This document shows positions 9,022 to 17,795 of a DNA stretch of 64,000 nt, piece after piece (positions within the stretch are counted from its first letter, which is position 1; each line of letters starts with the position of its first letter). Position numbers and translations under genes: made by a program. The DNA is from Sphingomicrobium flavum (GTDB lineage Bacteria > Pseudomonadota > Alphaproteobacteria > Sphingomonadales > Sphingomonadaceae), in contig NZ_CP102630.1 in the NCBI RefSeq assembly GCF_024721605.1, positions 992,001 to 1,056,000 on the forward strand, read 5' to 3'. The notes under the pieces are model-generated. The model did no database searches, was not told where the DNA came from, and worked only from the letters and a program-made list of their open reading frames with translations.

Positions 9022-9684
9022 TTATCCCTGCATGGCCTTCTGGAGCGACGTGACCGCCGCTGCCGGGTCATCGGAATCCCAGACCGCGCTGCTCACCGCG
9101 ATGAAGTCGGCGCCGGCCTCCACCAGCGGCGCGACATTGTCGGCGCTGATGCCGCCGATCGCGACGCAGGGCAGTTCGAACAGGCTGGCCCACCAGCTCA
9201 GCATCGCGGGATCGGGGCGATGATCGCTGGGCTTGGTGGCGCTGGGATAGAAAGCACCGAAGGCGACATAATCGGCCCCCGCCTCACCCGCTTCCATGGC
9301 AAGGTGGCGGCTGGCATGGCAGGTGACGCCGATCTGCTTGGACGGGCCGAGTTCGGCGCGCGCATCGCGCACATCGCCGTCCCCCTGCCCCAGATGCACG
9401 CCATCGGCATCGAGCCGCCTGGCCATGGCGACGTCATCATTGACGATGAAGGCGACATCCGCCTCGGCGCAGATCGCCTGCAGCGGCTTGGCCAGGTCGG
9501 CCAGCTCATGACTGCCAACGCCTTTCACCCTGAGCTGGAAAGCCGCAACCCCGCCGCCCGACAGCGCCGCGCGCAGCCGATCGGGGAAGGTGCCGCCCAC
9601 ATCCTGTGGGCTGATCAGGTAAAGCTGCGCCGGGTGCGTCCGCTCCGGCGCAGGAAAGATCGAATAATCGAAATCGTCGCTCAT
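9022..9684 (-). CDS. thiE: thiamine phosphate synthase
   Basis: ThiE joins HMP-pyrophosphate and thiazole phosphate to thiamine phosphate. The 220-residue TIM barrel shows FIVNDDVAMARRLDADGVHL, GADYVAFGAFYPSATK and CVAIGGIS, the phosphate- and thiazole-binding segments of the family. It is a single gene here, not next to other thi genes. A promoter lies 6 nt before the ATG, so the mRNA may be leaderless; there is no room for a TPP riboswitch between it and aldolase. Confidence 0.93.
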   Translation of the reverse strand: MSDDFDYSIFPAPERTHPAQLYLISPQDVGGTFPDRLRAALSGGGVAAFQLRVKGVGSHELADLAKPLQAICAEADVAFIVNDDVAMARRLDADGVHLGQGDGDVRDARAELGPSKQIGVTCHASRHLAMEAGEAGADYVAFGAFYPSATKPSDHRPDPAMLSWWASLFELPCVAIGGISADNVAPLVEAGADFIAVSSAVWDSDDPAAAVTSLQKAMQG

Positions 9685-9690
9685 GCACGG

Positions 9691-9719
9691 CCCTTAGCGA
9701 GGCGCAGGCCGAAGCGAAA
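9691..9719 (-). promoter_or_regulatory. candidate thiE promoter, leaderless spacing
   Basis: On the minus strand TTTCGC (9714-9719), a 17-nt spacer and TAAGGG (9691-9696) are followed by only six bases before the thiE ATG. The expected transcription start is therefore at or next to the A of ATG. The -35 match is weak; the spacing and the GC-TA context match other promoters here. Confidence 0.4.
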
Positions 9720-9721
9720 GC

Positions 9722-10618
9722 TTAGCCGTTGCAAACGCTCGCCGCATAGATGCTGTCGATCGCATTGCCCAGCGCGGCGTCGAACTGCTGATCATCCATG
9801 TCAGCGCGGAGATCCTGCAGCAAGGCACGGCTGAAGCTTGCGATCATGCCGCGGTTTTTCGACAGCTTGGCATTGGCCTCGTCGCGCTCGTAACCACCCG
9901 ACAGGGCGACGACGCGGATGACGCGCGGATGGGCAACCAGCGGCGCATAGAGATCGTCCTCGACCGGCAGCGATAGCTTCAGCATCACCCGCTCTCCATC
10001 GGGCAAGGCATCGAGATTGCGCAAGATGTTGTCGAGCACCAGCTGGTCGCACTCGGCGCGCGAAGCGCTCTTCAGATTGACCTCAGGCTCGACGATCGGG
10101 ACGAGACCGTTGGCGATGATCTGGCGGGCGAACACGAATTGCTGGTCAACATTGGCGGCAATGCCATCGGCATTGGCGTCATGGATGACCGAGCGCATCT
10201 TGGTACCGTAAATGCCCTTGGCCTTGGCATCCTGGCACATCGCATCGAGATCGGGCATCGGCTTCATCATCTGGACGCCATTGGCTTCGTCCTCGAGGCC
10301 CTTGTCGACCTTGAGGAAAGGCACCACGCCGCGATCCCACAGCGCCTGCGGCACGGGCTTGCCACCGGCCTGACCGTTCATGGTCTTCTCGAACAGGATG
10401 GCCCCCAGCACCTTCTGACCTGAAAAGCTGGGGCTGGTGACGATGCGGCTGCGCATTTCATGGATGAGCCCGAACATTTCTTCATCGGAAGACCATGCGT
10501 CCTCACCGAGGCCATAGGCGGCGAGCGCCTTGGGGGTAGAGCCGCCAGACTGGTCCAGCGCTGCAATGAAACCCGCACCGCCCACCATCTGGGCCATCAT
10601 TTTCGCATCACTCGTCAT
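9722..10618 (-). CDS. fba: fructose-bisphosphate aldolase, class I
   Basis: Cleaves fructose 1,6-bisphosphate to triose phosphates through a Schiff-base lysine. It has 298 residues starting MTSDAKMMAQ. Class I marks include AALDQSGGSTPKAL near the N-terminus, GVVPFLKVDKGLE, LVPIVEPEVNL and MLKLSLPVEDD with the probable Schiff-base lysine. The frame is open for 200 codons upstream, but that part is antisense to the flavin reductase gene. It is separate from the tkt-gap-pgk operon and has its own promoter and a palindrome in its leader. Confidence 0.95.
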   Translation of the reverse strand: MTSDAKMMAQMVGGAGFIAALDQSGGSTPKALAAYGLGEDAWSSDEEMFGLIHEMRSRIVTSPSFSGQKVLGAILFEKTMNGQAGGKPVPQALWDRGVVPFLKVDKGLEDEANGVQMMKPMPDLDAMCQDAKAKGIYGTKMRSVIHDANADGIAANVDQQFVFARQIIANGLVPIVEPEVNLKSASRAECDQLVLDNILRNLDALPDGERVMLKLSLPVEDDLYAPLVAHPRVIRVVALSGGYERDEANAKLSKNRGMIASFSRALLQDLRADMDDQQFDAALGNAIDSIYAASVCNG

Positions 10619-10642
10619 TGTCAGAATAGCTCCCCGCAAAAG

Positions 10643-10690
10643 CTGCATACGTATGCAGGCGCGCCTAGCGGTCGGGGCGCGAGGCGGCAA
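10643..10690 (-). promoter_or_regulatory. fba promoter with a 16-bp palindrome at the start site
   Basis: On the minus strand TTGCCG (10685-10690), a 17-nt spacer and TAGGCG (10662-10667) form a promoter of the window's common type. Immediately downstream, 10643-10658 is a perfect 16-bp palindrome, CTGCATAC/GTATGCAG, covering the predicted transcription start. Its position suits an operator for a repressor of aldolase. Confidence 0.55.
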
Positions 10691-10762
10691 CCATGTGAAC
10701 GCTCTCAAACGGAACATTTCGGCCACATGAAGCGATTCCCACAACATTGAAGGGGACCAGCC

Positions 10763-11533
10763 ATGACATTGAGCCAGCGCCAGCAGGAGATCTGCACGGC
10801 CTCCTCCATCGACTTTTCGGGGCTGAAGGCGGTGCTGGTCAATGCGACGCTCAAGCATCCCGATGAAGCCAGCCATACCGATACGCTGCTCGACGTGGTG
10901 GCCGAGATCTTCCGGCAGCGCGGGGTCGATGTCGACGGCATCAGGCTGACCGATCATTATCTGGCTCCCGGCGTCTATCCCGACATGACCGAACATGGCT
11001 GGCCCAAAGATGACTGGCCGGCCATTTGCGAGCGCGTCATCGGGGCGGACATCCTGGTGCTTGGCACGCCGATCTGGCTGGGGGAGAAATCGTCGCTGGC
11101 GCAGGCTTTCATCGAGAAGCTCTATGCCCATTCGGGCCAGACCAATGCCAAGGGCCAATATCTCTTCTACGGCAAGGTCGGCGGCTGCGTGGTGACCGGC
11201 AATGAAGACGGCATCAAGCATGTCGGCATGGGTGTCCTCTATTCGATGCAGCATGTCGGCTACACCATCCCGCCGCAGGCCGATTGCGGCTGGATCGGCG
11301 AAGCGGGCCCTGGCCCCAGCTATGGCGATGAGAAGGAAGACGGGTCAGGCCACGTCGGTTTCGACAATGTCTTCACCCAGCGCAACACCACCTTCATGGC
11401 CTATAATCTGATGCACATGGCGAAGATGTTGAAGCAGGCTGGCGGCATTCCGTCAGAGGGCAATGTGCGATCAGAATGGGACGACGGCTGCAAGCCGGGC
11501 TGGCCCAACCCGGAGCATCGCAAGGACGCCTAG
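10763..11533 (+). CDS. flavodoxin-fold NAD(P)H-dependent FMN reductase family protein
   Basis: A 256-residue protein with the flavodoxin-like fold: KAVLVNATLKHP binds the FMN phosphate, and VLGTPIWLGEKSSLAQ with GGCVVTGNEDG contacts the isoalloxazine ring. Such proteins reduce quinones or flavins with NAD(P)H; the substrate is unknown. An AAGGGGA ribosome-binding site precedes the ATG. It is transcribed away from fba, and its stop codon overlaps that of the convergent NTF2-like gene. Confidence 0.85.
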   Translation: MTLSQRQQEICTASSIDFSGLKAVLVNATLKHPDEASHTDTLLDVVAEIFRQRGVDVDGIRLTDHYLAPGVYPDMTEHGWPKDDWPAICERVIGADILVLGTPIWLGEKSSLAQAFIEKLYAHSGQTNAKGQYLFYGKVGGCVVTGNEDGIKHVGMGVLYSMQHVGYTIPPQADCGWIGEAGPGPSYGDEKEDGSGHVGFDNVFTQRNTTFMAYNLMHMAKMLKQAGGIPSEGNVRSEWDDGCKPGWPNPEHRKDA

Positions 11534-11958
11534 CGCCAGAGCTGGAGCGAGCGCACGATGGCAGAGATGTCTTCGCCGGAATCGGGGCGTGAGAGGCTGC
11601 GTTCGACCAGCCGCCAGCCGCGCCGCACCGTGCCCTTGCGCCACAGGTCGATCAGCCAGAAGCTGCCCGACCAGTCTTCGCCGCCCAGCTTCATTTCCAT
11701 TTCTGCGCGGGCAATCAGGAAGATCGTCTTGCCATGGCGACGGACATAGATGTCATCGAGGCGATAGGCTTCGACGACGAAATTCTCGGCTGCGGCCTCG
11801 AGGAAGCTGGCGCGATCGAGCAATTGGCTGGTGCGCGCGCCGACGACGAGGCGAAAGTCGCTCGCCAGCATGGGCTTCATGGTCTTGCGGTCGCCACGCA
11901 ACCAGGCGCGCATAAGCGCATGCTCCAGCGTTTCGATTTTCGCCGCAATATCCGCCAT
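11530..11958 (-). CDS. NTF2-like / DUF4440 protein
   Basis: A 142-residue protein with the cone-shaped NTF2-like pattern of a short helix pair (KIETLEHALMRAWLRGDRK) followed by curved strands (DFRLVVGART, KTIFLIARAEMEMK, WSGSFWLIDLW). It probably binds a small ligand or acts as a minor enzyme; no catalytic residues are assignable. It follows pgk by 3 nt and is likely the last gene of the tkt operon. Its TAG lies on the palindrome CTAG that is also the stop of the opposing gene. Confidence 0.7.
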   Translation of the reverse strand: MADIAAKIETLEHALMRAWLRGDRKTMKPMLASDFRLVVGARTSQLLDRASFLEAAAENFVVEAYRLDDIYVRRHGKTIFLIARAEMEMKLGGEDWSGSFWLIDLWRKGTVRRGWRLVERSLSRPDSGEDISAIVRSLQLWR

Positions 11959-11961
11959 GGA

Positions 11962-13164
11962 TCAGCCCTTCAGCGCTTCGACGCCGGGCAGTTCCTTGCC
12001 TTCCATCCATTCGAGGAAGGCGCCGCCTGCGGTGGAGACGAAGGTGAAATCATCGGCCACGCCGGCATGGTTGAGCGCTGCCACCGTATCGCCCCCGCCC
12101 GCGACCGAGACGAGATCGCCCGCCTGCGTCAGCGCCGCCGCCGTCCTGGCCAGCTGCACCGTTGCGGCATCGAAGGGCTCGGTCTCGAACGCACCCAGCG
12201 GTCCGTTCCACACCAAGGTGCGGCAATTCTTGATTGCATCGGCCAGCGCCTCGACCGCGGCCGGGCCGACATCGAGGATCATCTCGTCCGCCGCCACTTC
12301 ATGCACGTTGCAGGTGCGCAGCGATGCGGGATTGGCCGCAAATTCGCTCGCCACCACGACGTCATAGGGAAGATGGATGGTGCAATCCGCCGCATCGGCC
12401 TTGTCGAAGATGCTGTTGGCTTCCTCGATCAGATCCTTTTCACATAGCGACTTGCCCACATCCACGCCGCGCGCGGCAAGGAAAGTGTTGGCCATGCCGC
12501 CGCCGATAATCAGGTGATCGACCTTTTCGACCAGATTGTGCAGCACCGAAAGCTTGGTCGAAACCTTGGCGCCGCCAACAACGGCAGCGACCGGATGCTC
12601 CGGACTGCCGAGCGCGGCATCAAGCGCCTTCAGCTCGGCTTCCATCGCACGGCCCGCAAAGCTCGGCAGATGCTGCGCGACGCCCACGGTCGAGGCATGG
12701 GCCCGGTGCGCGGCGGAGAAGGCATCGTTGACATAATAGTCGCCGAGCGCCGCCATGCCCTGGGCAAGCGCGGGATCATTGGCCGTCTCGCCTTCGTGGA
12801 AGCGGGTATTTTCCAGGATACCGACATTGCCGGGCAGCATGATCGAAATGGCACGCGCGGCATGCTCGCCCTGGCAATCCTCGACGAACTTGACGCTCCG
12901 CCCGGTCAGCTCGTGCAGCGGGGTCACCAGCAAGGCCGTCGACATGTCGGGGCGCACGCGCCCCTCGGGCCGGCGGAAATGCGACAGGAGCAGCACGATC
13001 GCGCCCTTGTCCGCCAGCTCGTTGATGGTCGGCAGCACGGCGCGCAGGCGCGTATCGTCGCTGACGTCTCCATCGGCCATCGGCACGTTCAAATCCGCGC
13101 GCACCAGCACGCGCTTGCCCGTCAGGTCGGCCGGCAGGTCGTCGAGGGTTTGCGAGGCTGGCAC
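11962..13164 (-). CDS. pgk: phosphoglycerate kinase
   Basis: Transfers phosphate from 1,3-bisphosphoglycerate to ADP. With a GTG start overlapping the gap stop (TAGTG) it has 400 residues, the usual length. Motifs are [63 protein letters not shown] and the nucleotide loop VAGGGDT. An upstream in-frame extension lies within gap and is rejected. It belongs to the tkt-gap-pgk operon. Confidence 0.97.
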   Translation of the reverse strand: MPASQTLDDLPADLTGKRVLVRADLNVPMADGDVSDDTRLRAVLPTINELADKGAIVLLLSHFRRPEGRVRPDMSTALLVTPLHELTGRSVKFVEDCQGEHAARAISIMLPGNVGILENTRFHEGETANDPALAQGMAALGDYYVNDAFSAAHRAHASTVGVAQHLPSFAGRAMEAELKALDAALGSPEHPVAAVVGGAKVSTKLSVLHNLVEKVDHLIIGGGMANTFLAARGVDVGKSLCEKDLIEEANSIFDKADAADCTIHLPYDVVVASEFAANPASLRTCNVHEVAADEMILDVGPAAVEALADAIKNCRTLVWNGPLGAFETEPFDAATVQLARTAAALTQAGDLVSVAGGGDTVAALNHAGVADDFTFVSTAGGAFLEWMEGKELPGVEALKG

Positions 13165-14168
13165 TAGATCAGCTTCGCCATCACGCCCGCCGTATCGATC
13201 ATGCGGTTGGAGAAGCCCCATTCATTGTCATACCAGCTGACCACACGGGCAAGCTTGCCTTCCATCACTGCGGTTTCGAGGCTGTCGACCGTCGAGGATG
13301 CGGGGTGATGGTTGAAATCGCTCGAAACCAAGGGCTGGTCGGTATAATCGAGCACGCCCTTCATCGGGCCTTCGGCAGCGGCCTTGAGCGCGGCATTGAG
13401 CTCTTCCTTCGAGGTGTCGCGCTTGGGCGTGAAGACGAGATCGATCAGCGAGACATTGGCGGTCGGCACACGCACCGAGGAGCCATCCAGCTTGCCATTC
13501 AGTTCCGGCAGGACGAGGCCGACCGCGCGGGCGGCGCCCGTCGTCGTCGGGATCATGTTCTGCGCGCCGCCACGGGCGCGGCGCATATCGCCATGCATCT
13601 GGTCGAGCATGCGCTGATCATTGGTATAGCTGTGCACCGTGGTCATGAAGCCGCGCTCGATCCCGACCAGGTCGTTGAGGACCTTGGCGACGGGCGAAAG
13701 GCAGTTGGTGGTGCAGCTCGCGTTGGAGACGACATCATCATCTGCCGTCAGCGTTTCGTGGTTCACGCCGTAGACGATGGTTTTTGACACACCCGAAGCC
13801 GGGGCCGAGATTAGCACGCGCTTGGCGCCGGCACGGATGTGCGGGCGGGCCGCTTCGTCCGACTGGAAGAAGCCGGTGCATTCCAGCACCATGTCCACGC
13901 CCATATCGCCATGGGGCAGCTTGCCGGGCTCGCGCTCGGACGTCACGGTGATGGCCTTGCCATTCACGTTGATGGTGTTGCCATCGACGCTGACCGTGCC
14001 GGGGAAGCGGCCATGGGTGGAATCATACTGGAACAGCAGAGCGTTGGACTTGGCATCGGCCAGATCGTTGATCGCGACGAGGTCGAGATCATGGTCGGTG
14101 CGCTCGAGGAGAGCGCGGGCGACGAGGCGGCCGATGCGGCCAAAGCCATTGATGGCGACTTTAGTCAT
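13164..14168 (-). CDS. gap: glyceraldehyde-3-phosphate dehydrogenase, type I
   Basis: NAD-dependent oxidation of GAP to 1,3-bisphosphoglycerate. It has 334 residues, with the Rossmann start [15 protein letters not shown], catalytic C152 in SNASCTTNC, histidine in TVHSYTNDQ, and the C-terminal [12 protein letters not shown]. Its ATG lies inside the last codons of tkt (8-bp overlap) and its stop overlaps pgk, so all three enzymes are coupled in translation. Confidence 0.98.
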   Translation of the reverse strand: MTKVAINGFGRIGRLVARALLERTDHDLDLVAINDLADAKSNALLFQYDSTHGRFPGTVSVDGNTINVNGKAITVTSEREPGKLPHGDMGVDMVLECTGFFQSDEAARPHIRAGAKRVLISAPASGVSKTIVYGVNHETLTADDDVVSNASCTTNCLSPVAKVLNDLVGIERGFMTTVHSYTNDQRMLDQMHGDMRRARGGAQNMIPTTTGAARAVGLVLPELNGKLDGSSVRVPTANVSLIDLVFTPKRDTSKEELNAALKAAAEGPMKGVLDYTDQPLVSSDFNHHPASSTVDSLETAVMEGKLARVVSWYDNEWGFSNRMIDTAGVMAKLI

Positions 14169-16134
14169 TGAGATGCTCCAGAATTTTGGGGGTGATCTGA
14201 TCGGCGGTCAGGCCGAATTTCTCGTAAAGCTGTTCGGCAGGCGCGGAGGCGCCGAAGCGGTCGATGCCGAAATTGAGGCCGTGAATGCCGGTATAGCGCT
14301 CCCAGCCGAAGGTCGTCCCCGCCTCGATCGAAACGCGCAGGACCTCAGTGTTGGACACGTCCGGCAGGATGTCGTTGCGATAGGCGCGGTCCTGGTCGTC
14401 AAACTTGTCGGTCGACACCATCGAGACGACGTCGGTGCCGTAGCCCGCTTCCTCCAGCCGCTCGGCAACCTCGGCGGCGATATGCACTTCGCTGCCGGTG
14501 GCGATCAGGATGACGCGGCGATCCTTGCCCGCAGCCTTCAGGCGATAGGCGCCCTTGGCGCTCAGATTGCCCTCGGCAGCCTCGGTGCGCATGGCGGGGA
14601 GGTTCTGCCGCGACAATGCAAGCAGGCTCGGGCCTTCCAGCTTCAGCGCATCGGCCCAGGCTTCGGCGGTCTCGACCGCGTCGCAGGGGCGATAGACGGT
14701 GAGCCCCGGCATGGCGCGCAGGCTCTGCAGATGTTCGATAGGCTGGTGGGTCGGTCCATCTTCGCCAAGCCCGATCGAGTCATGCGTCATGACATGGACG
14801 ACCTTGGCATTCTGCAAGGCGCCCAGCCGGATCGCGCCGCGCGAATAATCGGAGAAAACGAGGAAGGTGCCGCCATAGGGCAGCACGCCGCCATGCAAGG
14901 CCATCCCGTTCATGGCCGAAGCCATGCCGAATTCGCGAATGCCATAATAGATATAGCGCCCGGCATAGTTGGAGGCATCGAGCGCCTGGATGCCGCCCGC
15001 CTTGGTATTGTTGGAGCCGGTAAGGTCCGCCGAACCGCCGATGGTCGAGACGTTTGCCTCGTTGATCGCATCCAGCGCCACTTCGCTGGCCTTGCGCGTC
15101 GCCATCTTGGGCGCATCGGCGACCAGTTTCTCGACCAGCGGCTTCATCCAGTCATGGTTGAGGTTGCCGGCGAGGCGATTGAGCAATTCGCGGCCCTTGG
15201 CGTGATTGTCGACACGCTCGAGCCAGGCTTTGCGTTCGGCAGCGCCCTTGTCGCCCATGGCTCGCCAGGCCTGCAATTCCTCACCGGGAACGACGAAGGG
15301 TTCGGCGGCCCAGCCCAGCGCTTCGCGCGCGGCGGCGATTTCCTCGTCGCCCAGCGGTGAGCCGTGGGTGGCTGCGGTGCCCTGTTTGTTGGGCGCGCCG
15401 AAACCGATAATGGTCTTGCAGCGCACCAGCGAGGGGCGCTGAGTGGACTTGGCTTCTTCCAGCGCTTCGGAGACGCTGGCGGGGCGCATGCCGTCACATT
15501 CGACGGTGTGCCAGCCCATCGCGCGGTAGCGCGCCATCACATCTTCCTTGCGCGACAGATCGGTCGGGCCGTCGATGGTGATTTCATTATCGTCCCACAG
15601 GACGATCAGGCGGCCCAGTTCCAGATGTCCGGCAAGGCCTACGGCTTCATGGTTGAGGCCTTCCATCAGGCAGCCATCGCCCGCGATAACCCAAGTGCGA
15701 TGGTCGACCAAGTCATTGCCGTAAATGGCATTGAGGTGTCGCTCGGCGATCGCCATCCCGACCGCGGTGGCAAGCCCCTGCCCCAGCGGCCCGGTGGTGG
15801 TTTCCACGCCCGGCAGCTCGAAATTTTCCGGATGGCCCGCGCACGGGCTGCCGATCTGGCGGAAATTCCTGATGTCCTCGATGGTCGGGCGCTCATAGCC
15901 GGTGAGGTACAAAAGCGCGTAGATCAGCATCGAGCCATGCCCGGCTGACAGGACGAAGCGGTCGCGGTCGGGCCAATAAGGATCGGCGGGATCGAATTTC
16001 AGATGATCGTTGAACAATGCGGTAGCCGCATCGGCCATGCCCATCGGCATCCCCGGATGGCCGGAATTGGCGGCCTGGACGGCATCCATGCTGAGCGCGC
16101 GGATGGCATTGGCGAGACGTCGACGGGTCGGCAT
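14161..16134 (-). CDS. tkt: transketolase
   Basis: Thiamine-diphosphate enzyme moving two-carbon units in the pentose phosphate pathway. It has 657 residues. Seen are [33 protein letters not shown], the ThDP motif GDGCLMEG...[10 protein letters not shown], and the C-terminal domain with [20 protein letters not shown]. It is the first gene of the operon with gap and pgk, and its promoter region contains a dyad placed exactly in a long spacer. Confidence 0.97.
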   Translation of the reverse strand: MPTRRRLANAIRALSMDAVQAANSGHPGMPMGMADAATALFNDHLKFDPADPYWPDRDRFVLSAGHGSMLIYALLYLTGYERPTIEDIRNFRQIGSPCAGHPENFELPGVETTTGPLGQGLATAVGMAIAERHLNAIYGNDLVDHRTWVIAGDGCLMEGLNHEAVGLAGHLELGRLIVLWDDNEITIDGPTDLSRKEDVMARYRAMGWHTVECDGMRPASVSEALEEAKSTQRPSLVRCKTIIGFGAPNKQGTAATHGSPLGDEEIAAAREALGWAAEPFVVPGEELQAWRAMGDKGAAERKAWLERVDNHAKGRELLNRLAGNLNHDWMKPLVEKLVADAPKMATRKASEVALDAINEANVSTIGGSADLTGSNNTKAGGIQALDASNYAGRYIYYGIREFGMASAMNGMALHGGVLPYGGTFLVFSDYSRGAIRLGALQNAKVVHVMTHDSIGLGEDGPTHQPIEHLQSLRAMPGLTVYRPCDAVETAEAWADALKLEGPSLLALSRQNLPAMRTEAAEGNLSAKGAYRLKAAGKDRRVILIATGSEVHIAAEVAERLEEAGYGTDVVSMVSTDKFDDQDRAYRNDILPDVSNTEVLRVSIEAGTTFGWERYTGIHGLNFGIDRFGASAPAEQLYEKFGLTADQITPKILEHLND

Positions 16135-16195
16135 AAATTCTCCCTGCTGGCGCGCCGCCCGGATGGAAAAGAGAATCGGCGGCCCCTCGGCATCC

Positions 16196-16226
16196 CGCCT
16201 ATCGCCACCCCAAAGGGGTGCGTCAA
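16196..16226 (-). promoter_or_regulatory. tkt promoter with dyad in a 19-nt spacer
   Basis: On the minus strand TTGACG (16221-16226) and TAGGCG (16196-16201) are separated by 19 nt. The spacer holds a perfect inverted repeat, CACCCC-N3-GGGGTG (16206-16220), directly against the -35. A 19-nt spacer filled by a dyad is the layout of MerR-family promoters. Using GATAGG as -10 instead gives an ordinary 17-nt spacer, so the reading is not unique. Confidence 0.45.
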
Positions 16227-16287
16227 CCGTCGCTTGGCGGGAATGAGAGGTTGCGGGCGGCGAAAGGCGGGCTTAACAGTTAAGACC

Positions 16288-16485
16288 ATGTCTCAAGAGT
16301 CGCTGCATAGCTATCTGGACCGGGCCGATCGTGCGCTCTCGCGGATCGAGGCCGCGCTGGCCCGAAAGCGCGAACGCGCCGCCGCCGCGCCGCAGGCTGC
16401 GCCCGCCATCAATGACGATGCGCTGCGCATGGAAGTCGCCAAGGTCGTGGCCGAACTCGACGCGCTGATCGGGGACCAGGCATGA
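16288..16485 (+). CDS. small coiled-coil protein upstream of zapA
   Basis: A 65-residue protein, highly charged and predicted helical (SYLDRADRALSRIEAALARK, then MEVAKVVAELDALIG) with an Ala/Pro break in the middle. It ends in an ATGA overlap with zapA. Such short coiled-coil proteins commonly precede zapA in alphaproteobacteria; a role with the division ring is inferred from position only. The palindrome CTTAACAGTTAAG lies 3 nt before the ATG. Confidence 0.75.
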   Translation: MSQESLHSYLDRADRALSRIEAALARKRERAAAAPQAAPAINDDALRMEVAKVVAELDALIGDQA

Positions 16486-16796
16486 GCGAGGTCAAGCTGA
16501 CCATCGCAGGGCGCACCTACGACGTGCGCTGCCGCGACGGCGAGGAAGACAATCTGCAACGGGCCGGCCAATTGGTCGACCAGAAGTGTCGCGAGGCGCT
16601 GGCCGGGCTCGGCACCCTGTCCGAATCGCGCCAATTCTTCTTCGCGGCGCTGCTGCTGGCGGACCAGATGCTGGAAAAACATGATGGCGCGCCGCCCGCA
16701 GCGGTGGACGAAACGGTGTTGAGCCGCGCCGAAGGATTGGCCACCTGGCTGGAATCGCTCGCCGACAGCCTTGAGAATGACCTCGAACAGGCCTAA
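16482..16796 (+). CDS. zapA: cell division protein ZapA
   Basis: ZapA cross-links FtsZ protofilaments. It has 104 residues: an N-terminal beta domain (VKLTIAGRTYDVRCRDGEED), then helices including ESRQFFFAALLLADQMLEK. It is shorter than some ZapAs but ends naturally at a TAA. It is coupled to the coiled-coil gene upstream and followed directly by the 6S RNA region, a conserved gene neighbourhood. Confidence 0.9.
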   Translation: MSEVKLTIAGRTYDVRCRDGEEDNLQRAGQLVDQKCREALAGLGTLSESRQFFFAALLLADQMLEKHDGAPPAAVDETVLSRAEGLATWLESLADSLENDLEQA

Positions 16797-16810
16797 GTCG
16801 CGCTCGACGG

Positions 16811-16941
16811 GTTCTGCCTGGCACGAGCGATCTACTATCCCTGAGGCTTTCTACATCCTAGGGAGCCGTCCCTGCCCGGGCCCTGGTCCGGATCATATGG
16901 CGCCCACCTGACGTTTGGCGTCAGAGGATACGGAGGCAAAC
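16811..16941 (+). ncRNA. ssrS: 6S RNA
   Basis: The 149-bp gap between zapA and fau is the classical 6S RNA locus. I can fold it as a rod. A closing stem pairs 16811-16819 (GTTCTGCCT, one bulged C) with 16934-16941 (AGGCAAAC). A second stem pairs TATCCCTGA (16836-16844) with TCAGAGGATA (16921-16930), with one bulged A. An apical arm uses GGG-a-GCC against GGC-g-CCC. The unpaired segments between the second stem and the apical arm would form the open-promoter-like bubble that binds RNA polymerase. Exact ends are uncertain by several bases. Confidence 0.82.
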
Positions 16942-16945
16942 GACC

Positions 16946-17524
16946 ATGGCGGTCCCGTCACCCCAATCGCAGAAGGAAAGCTTGCGCAAACAGGCGCGCT
17001 CGGCACGCATGACGTTCGTGGCAGGGCTGGAGCCGGGCGCCAAGCAGGCGCTGGAGCAGCAATTGGCCGCGCATCTTTCGGACTTCATCGAAGACGCCAG
17101 GGTGATTGGTGGCTATGCCGCCATCGGCAGCGAGATTTCTCCCGCGGCCGCGCTGGCGGTCGCTGCGGATGCGGGCAAGACTATCGCCTACCCCACCTTC
17201 AGCGGCGATGATGACGAGTTCCGCTTCCGCGCGGGCGAGCCCGTCGTCACCGGACCCCACCAGATTTCGCAGCCGCACGGCGATGCCCCGCTTGTCACCC
17301 CCGATCTCATCCTCATCCCATTGGTCGCCTGCGGCGATGGCGGGGTCCGGCTGGGCCAGGGCAAGGGCCATTACGACCGCGTGCTGGCCGGGCTGGTCGA
17401 CAAGGGAGCCAAGCTGGTGGGGATCGGCTGGCAGATGCAGCGGATCGATGGTCCCGTCCCCAGCGAAAAATGGGATATCCCCGTCCACGCCTTCTGCAGC
17501 CCGCGCGCCTGCGAGGAATTCTAG
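16946..17524 (+). CDS. fau: 5-formyltetrahydrofolate cyclo-ligase
   Basis: ATP-dependent conversion of 5-formyl-THF to 5,10-methenyl-THF. It has 192 residues, with the N-terminal basic motif KESLRKQARSARM, the strand IGGYAAIGSEISP and the diagnostic nucleotide-site motif RLGQGKGHYDR. It sits right behind the 6S RNA, whose 3' stem overlaps the ribosome-binding region (GGAGG), as in many proteobacteria. Confidence 0.95.
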   Translation: MAVPSPQSQKESLRKQARSARMTFVAGLEPGAKQALEQQLAAHLSDFIEDARVIGGYAAIGSEISPAAALAVAADAGKTIAYPTFSGDDDEFRFRAGEPVVTGPHQISQPHGDAPLVTPDLILIPLVACGDGGVRLGQGKGHYDRVLAGLVDKGAKLVGIGWQMQRIDGPVPSEKWDIPVHAFCSPRACEEF

Positions 17525-17527
17525 TTC

Positions 17528-17752
17528 ATGTACGAACCCCAGACCCGTAACCTCATCGGCATGGCCGGCATCATGGCCTGGATGATCGGCTGGATCGCCG
17601 CCATCGTGACCTTCAGCGACACGATCAGCGCCTGGCCGGTACTGGTGCAGGCGGTCTTTTACCTGGTGACGGGCCTGATCTGGATCCTGCCCTTGGGCCG
17701 CGTCATGATGTGGATGGCGACGGGAAGCTGGAAGAAGCCGTCGGGCGAGTAG
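17528..17752 (+). CDS. DUF2842 membrane protein
   Basis: A 74-residue protein with two transmembrane helices (about residues 9-29 and 37-57) and a basic, aromatic end (WILPLGRVMMWMATGSWKKP). This matches DUF2842, a short alphaproteobacterial membrane family of unknown function. It starts 3 nt after fau and is probably co-transcribed with it. Confidence 0.8.
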   Translation: MYEPQTRNLIGMAGIMAWMIGWIAAIVTFSDTISAWPVLVQAVFYLVTGLIWILPLGRVMMWMATGSWKKPSGE

Positions 17753-17795
17753 CCCGGCGCCCGCGCGCACAGCAACTTCCGCCACGCTGCGCCGG

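Noticed and set aside
9685-9721. A TPP riboswitch for thiE
   Set aside because: Only about 37 bp separate thiE from fba, too little for a THI element.
9722-11254. Class I aldolase extended to 510 residues
   Set aside because: The upstream 212 codons are antisense to the flavin reductase gene; the family begins at MTSDAK.
16272-16284. A CtrA site at CTTAACAGTTAAG before the zapA operon
   Set aside because: The TTAA halves are 3 nt apart, not the 7 expected for CtrA; it is only a short palindrome.
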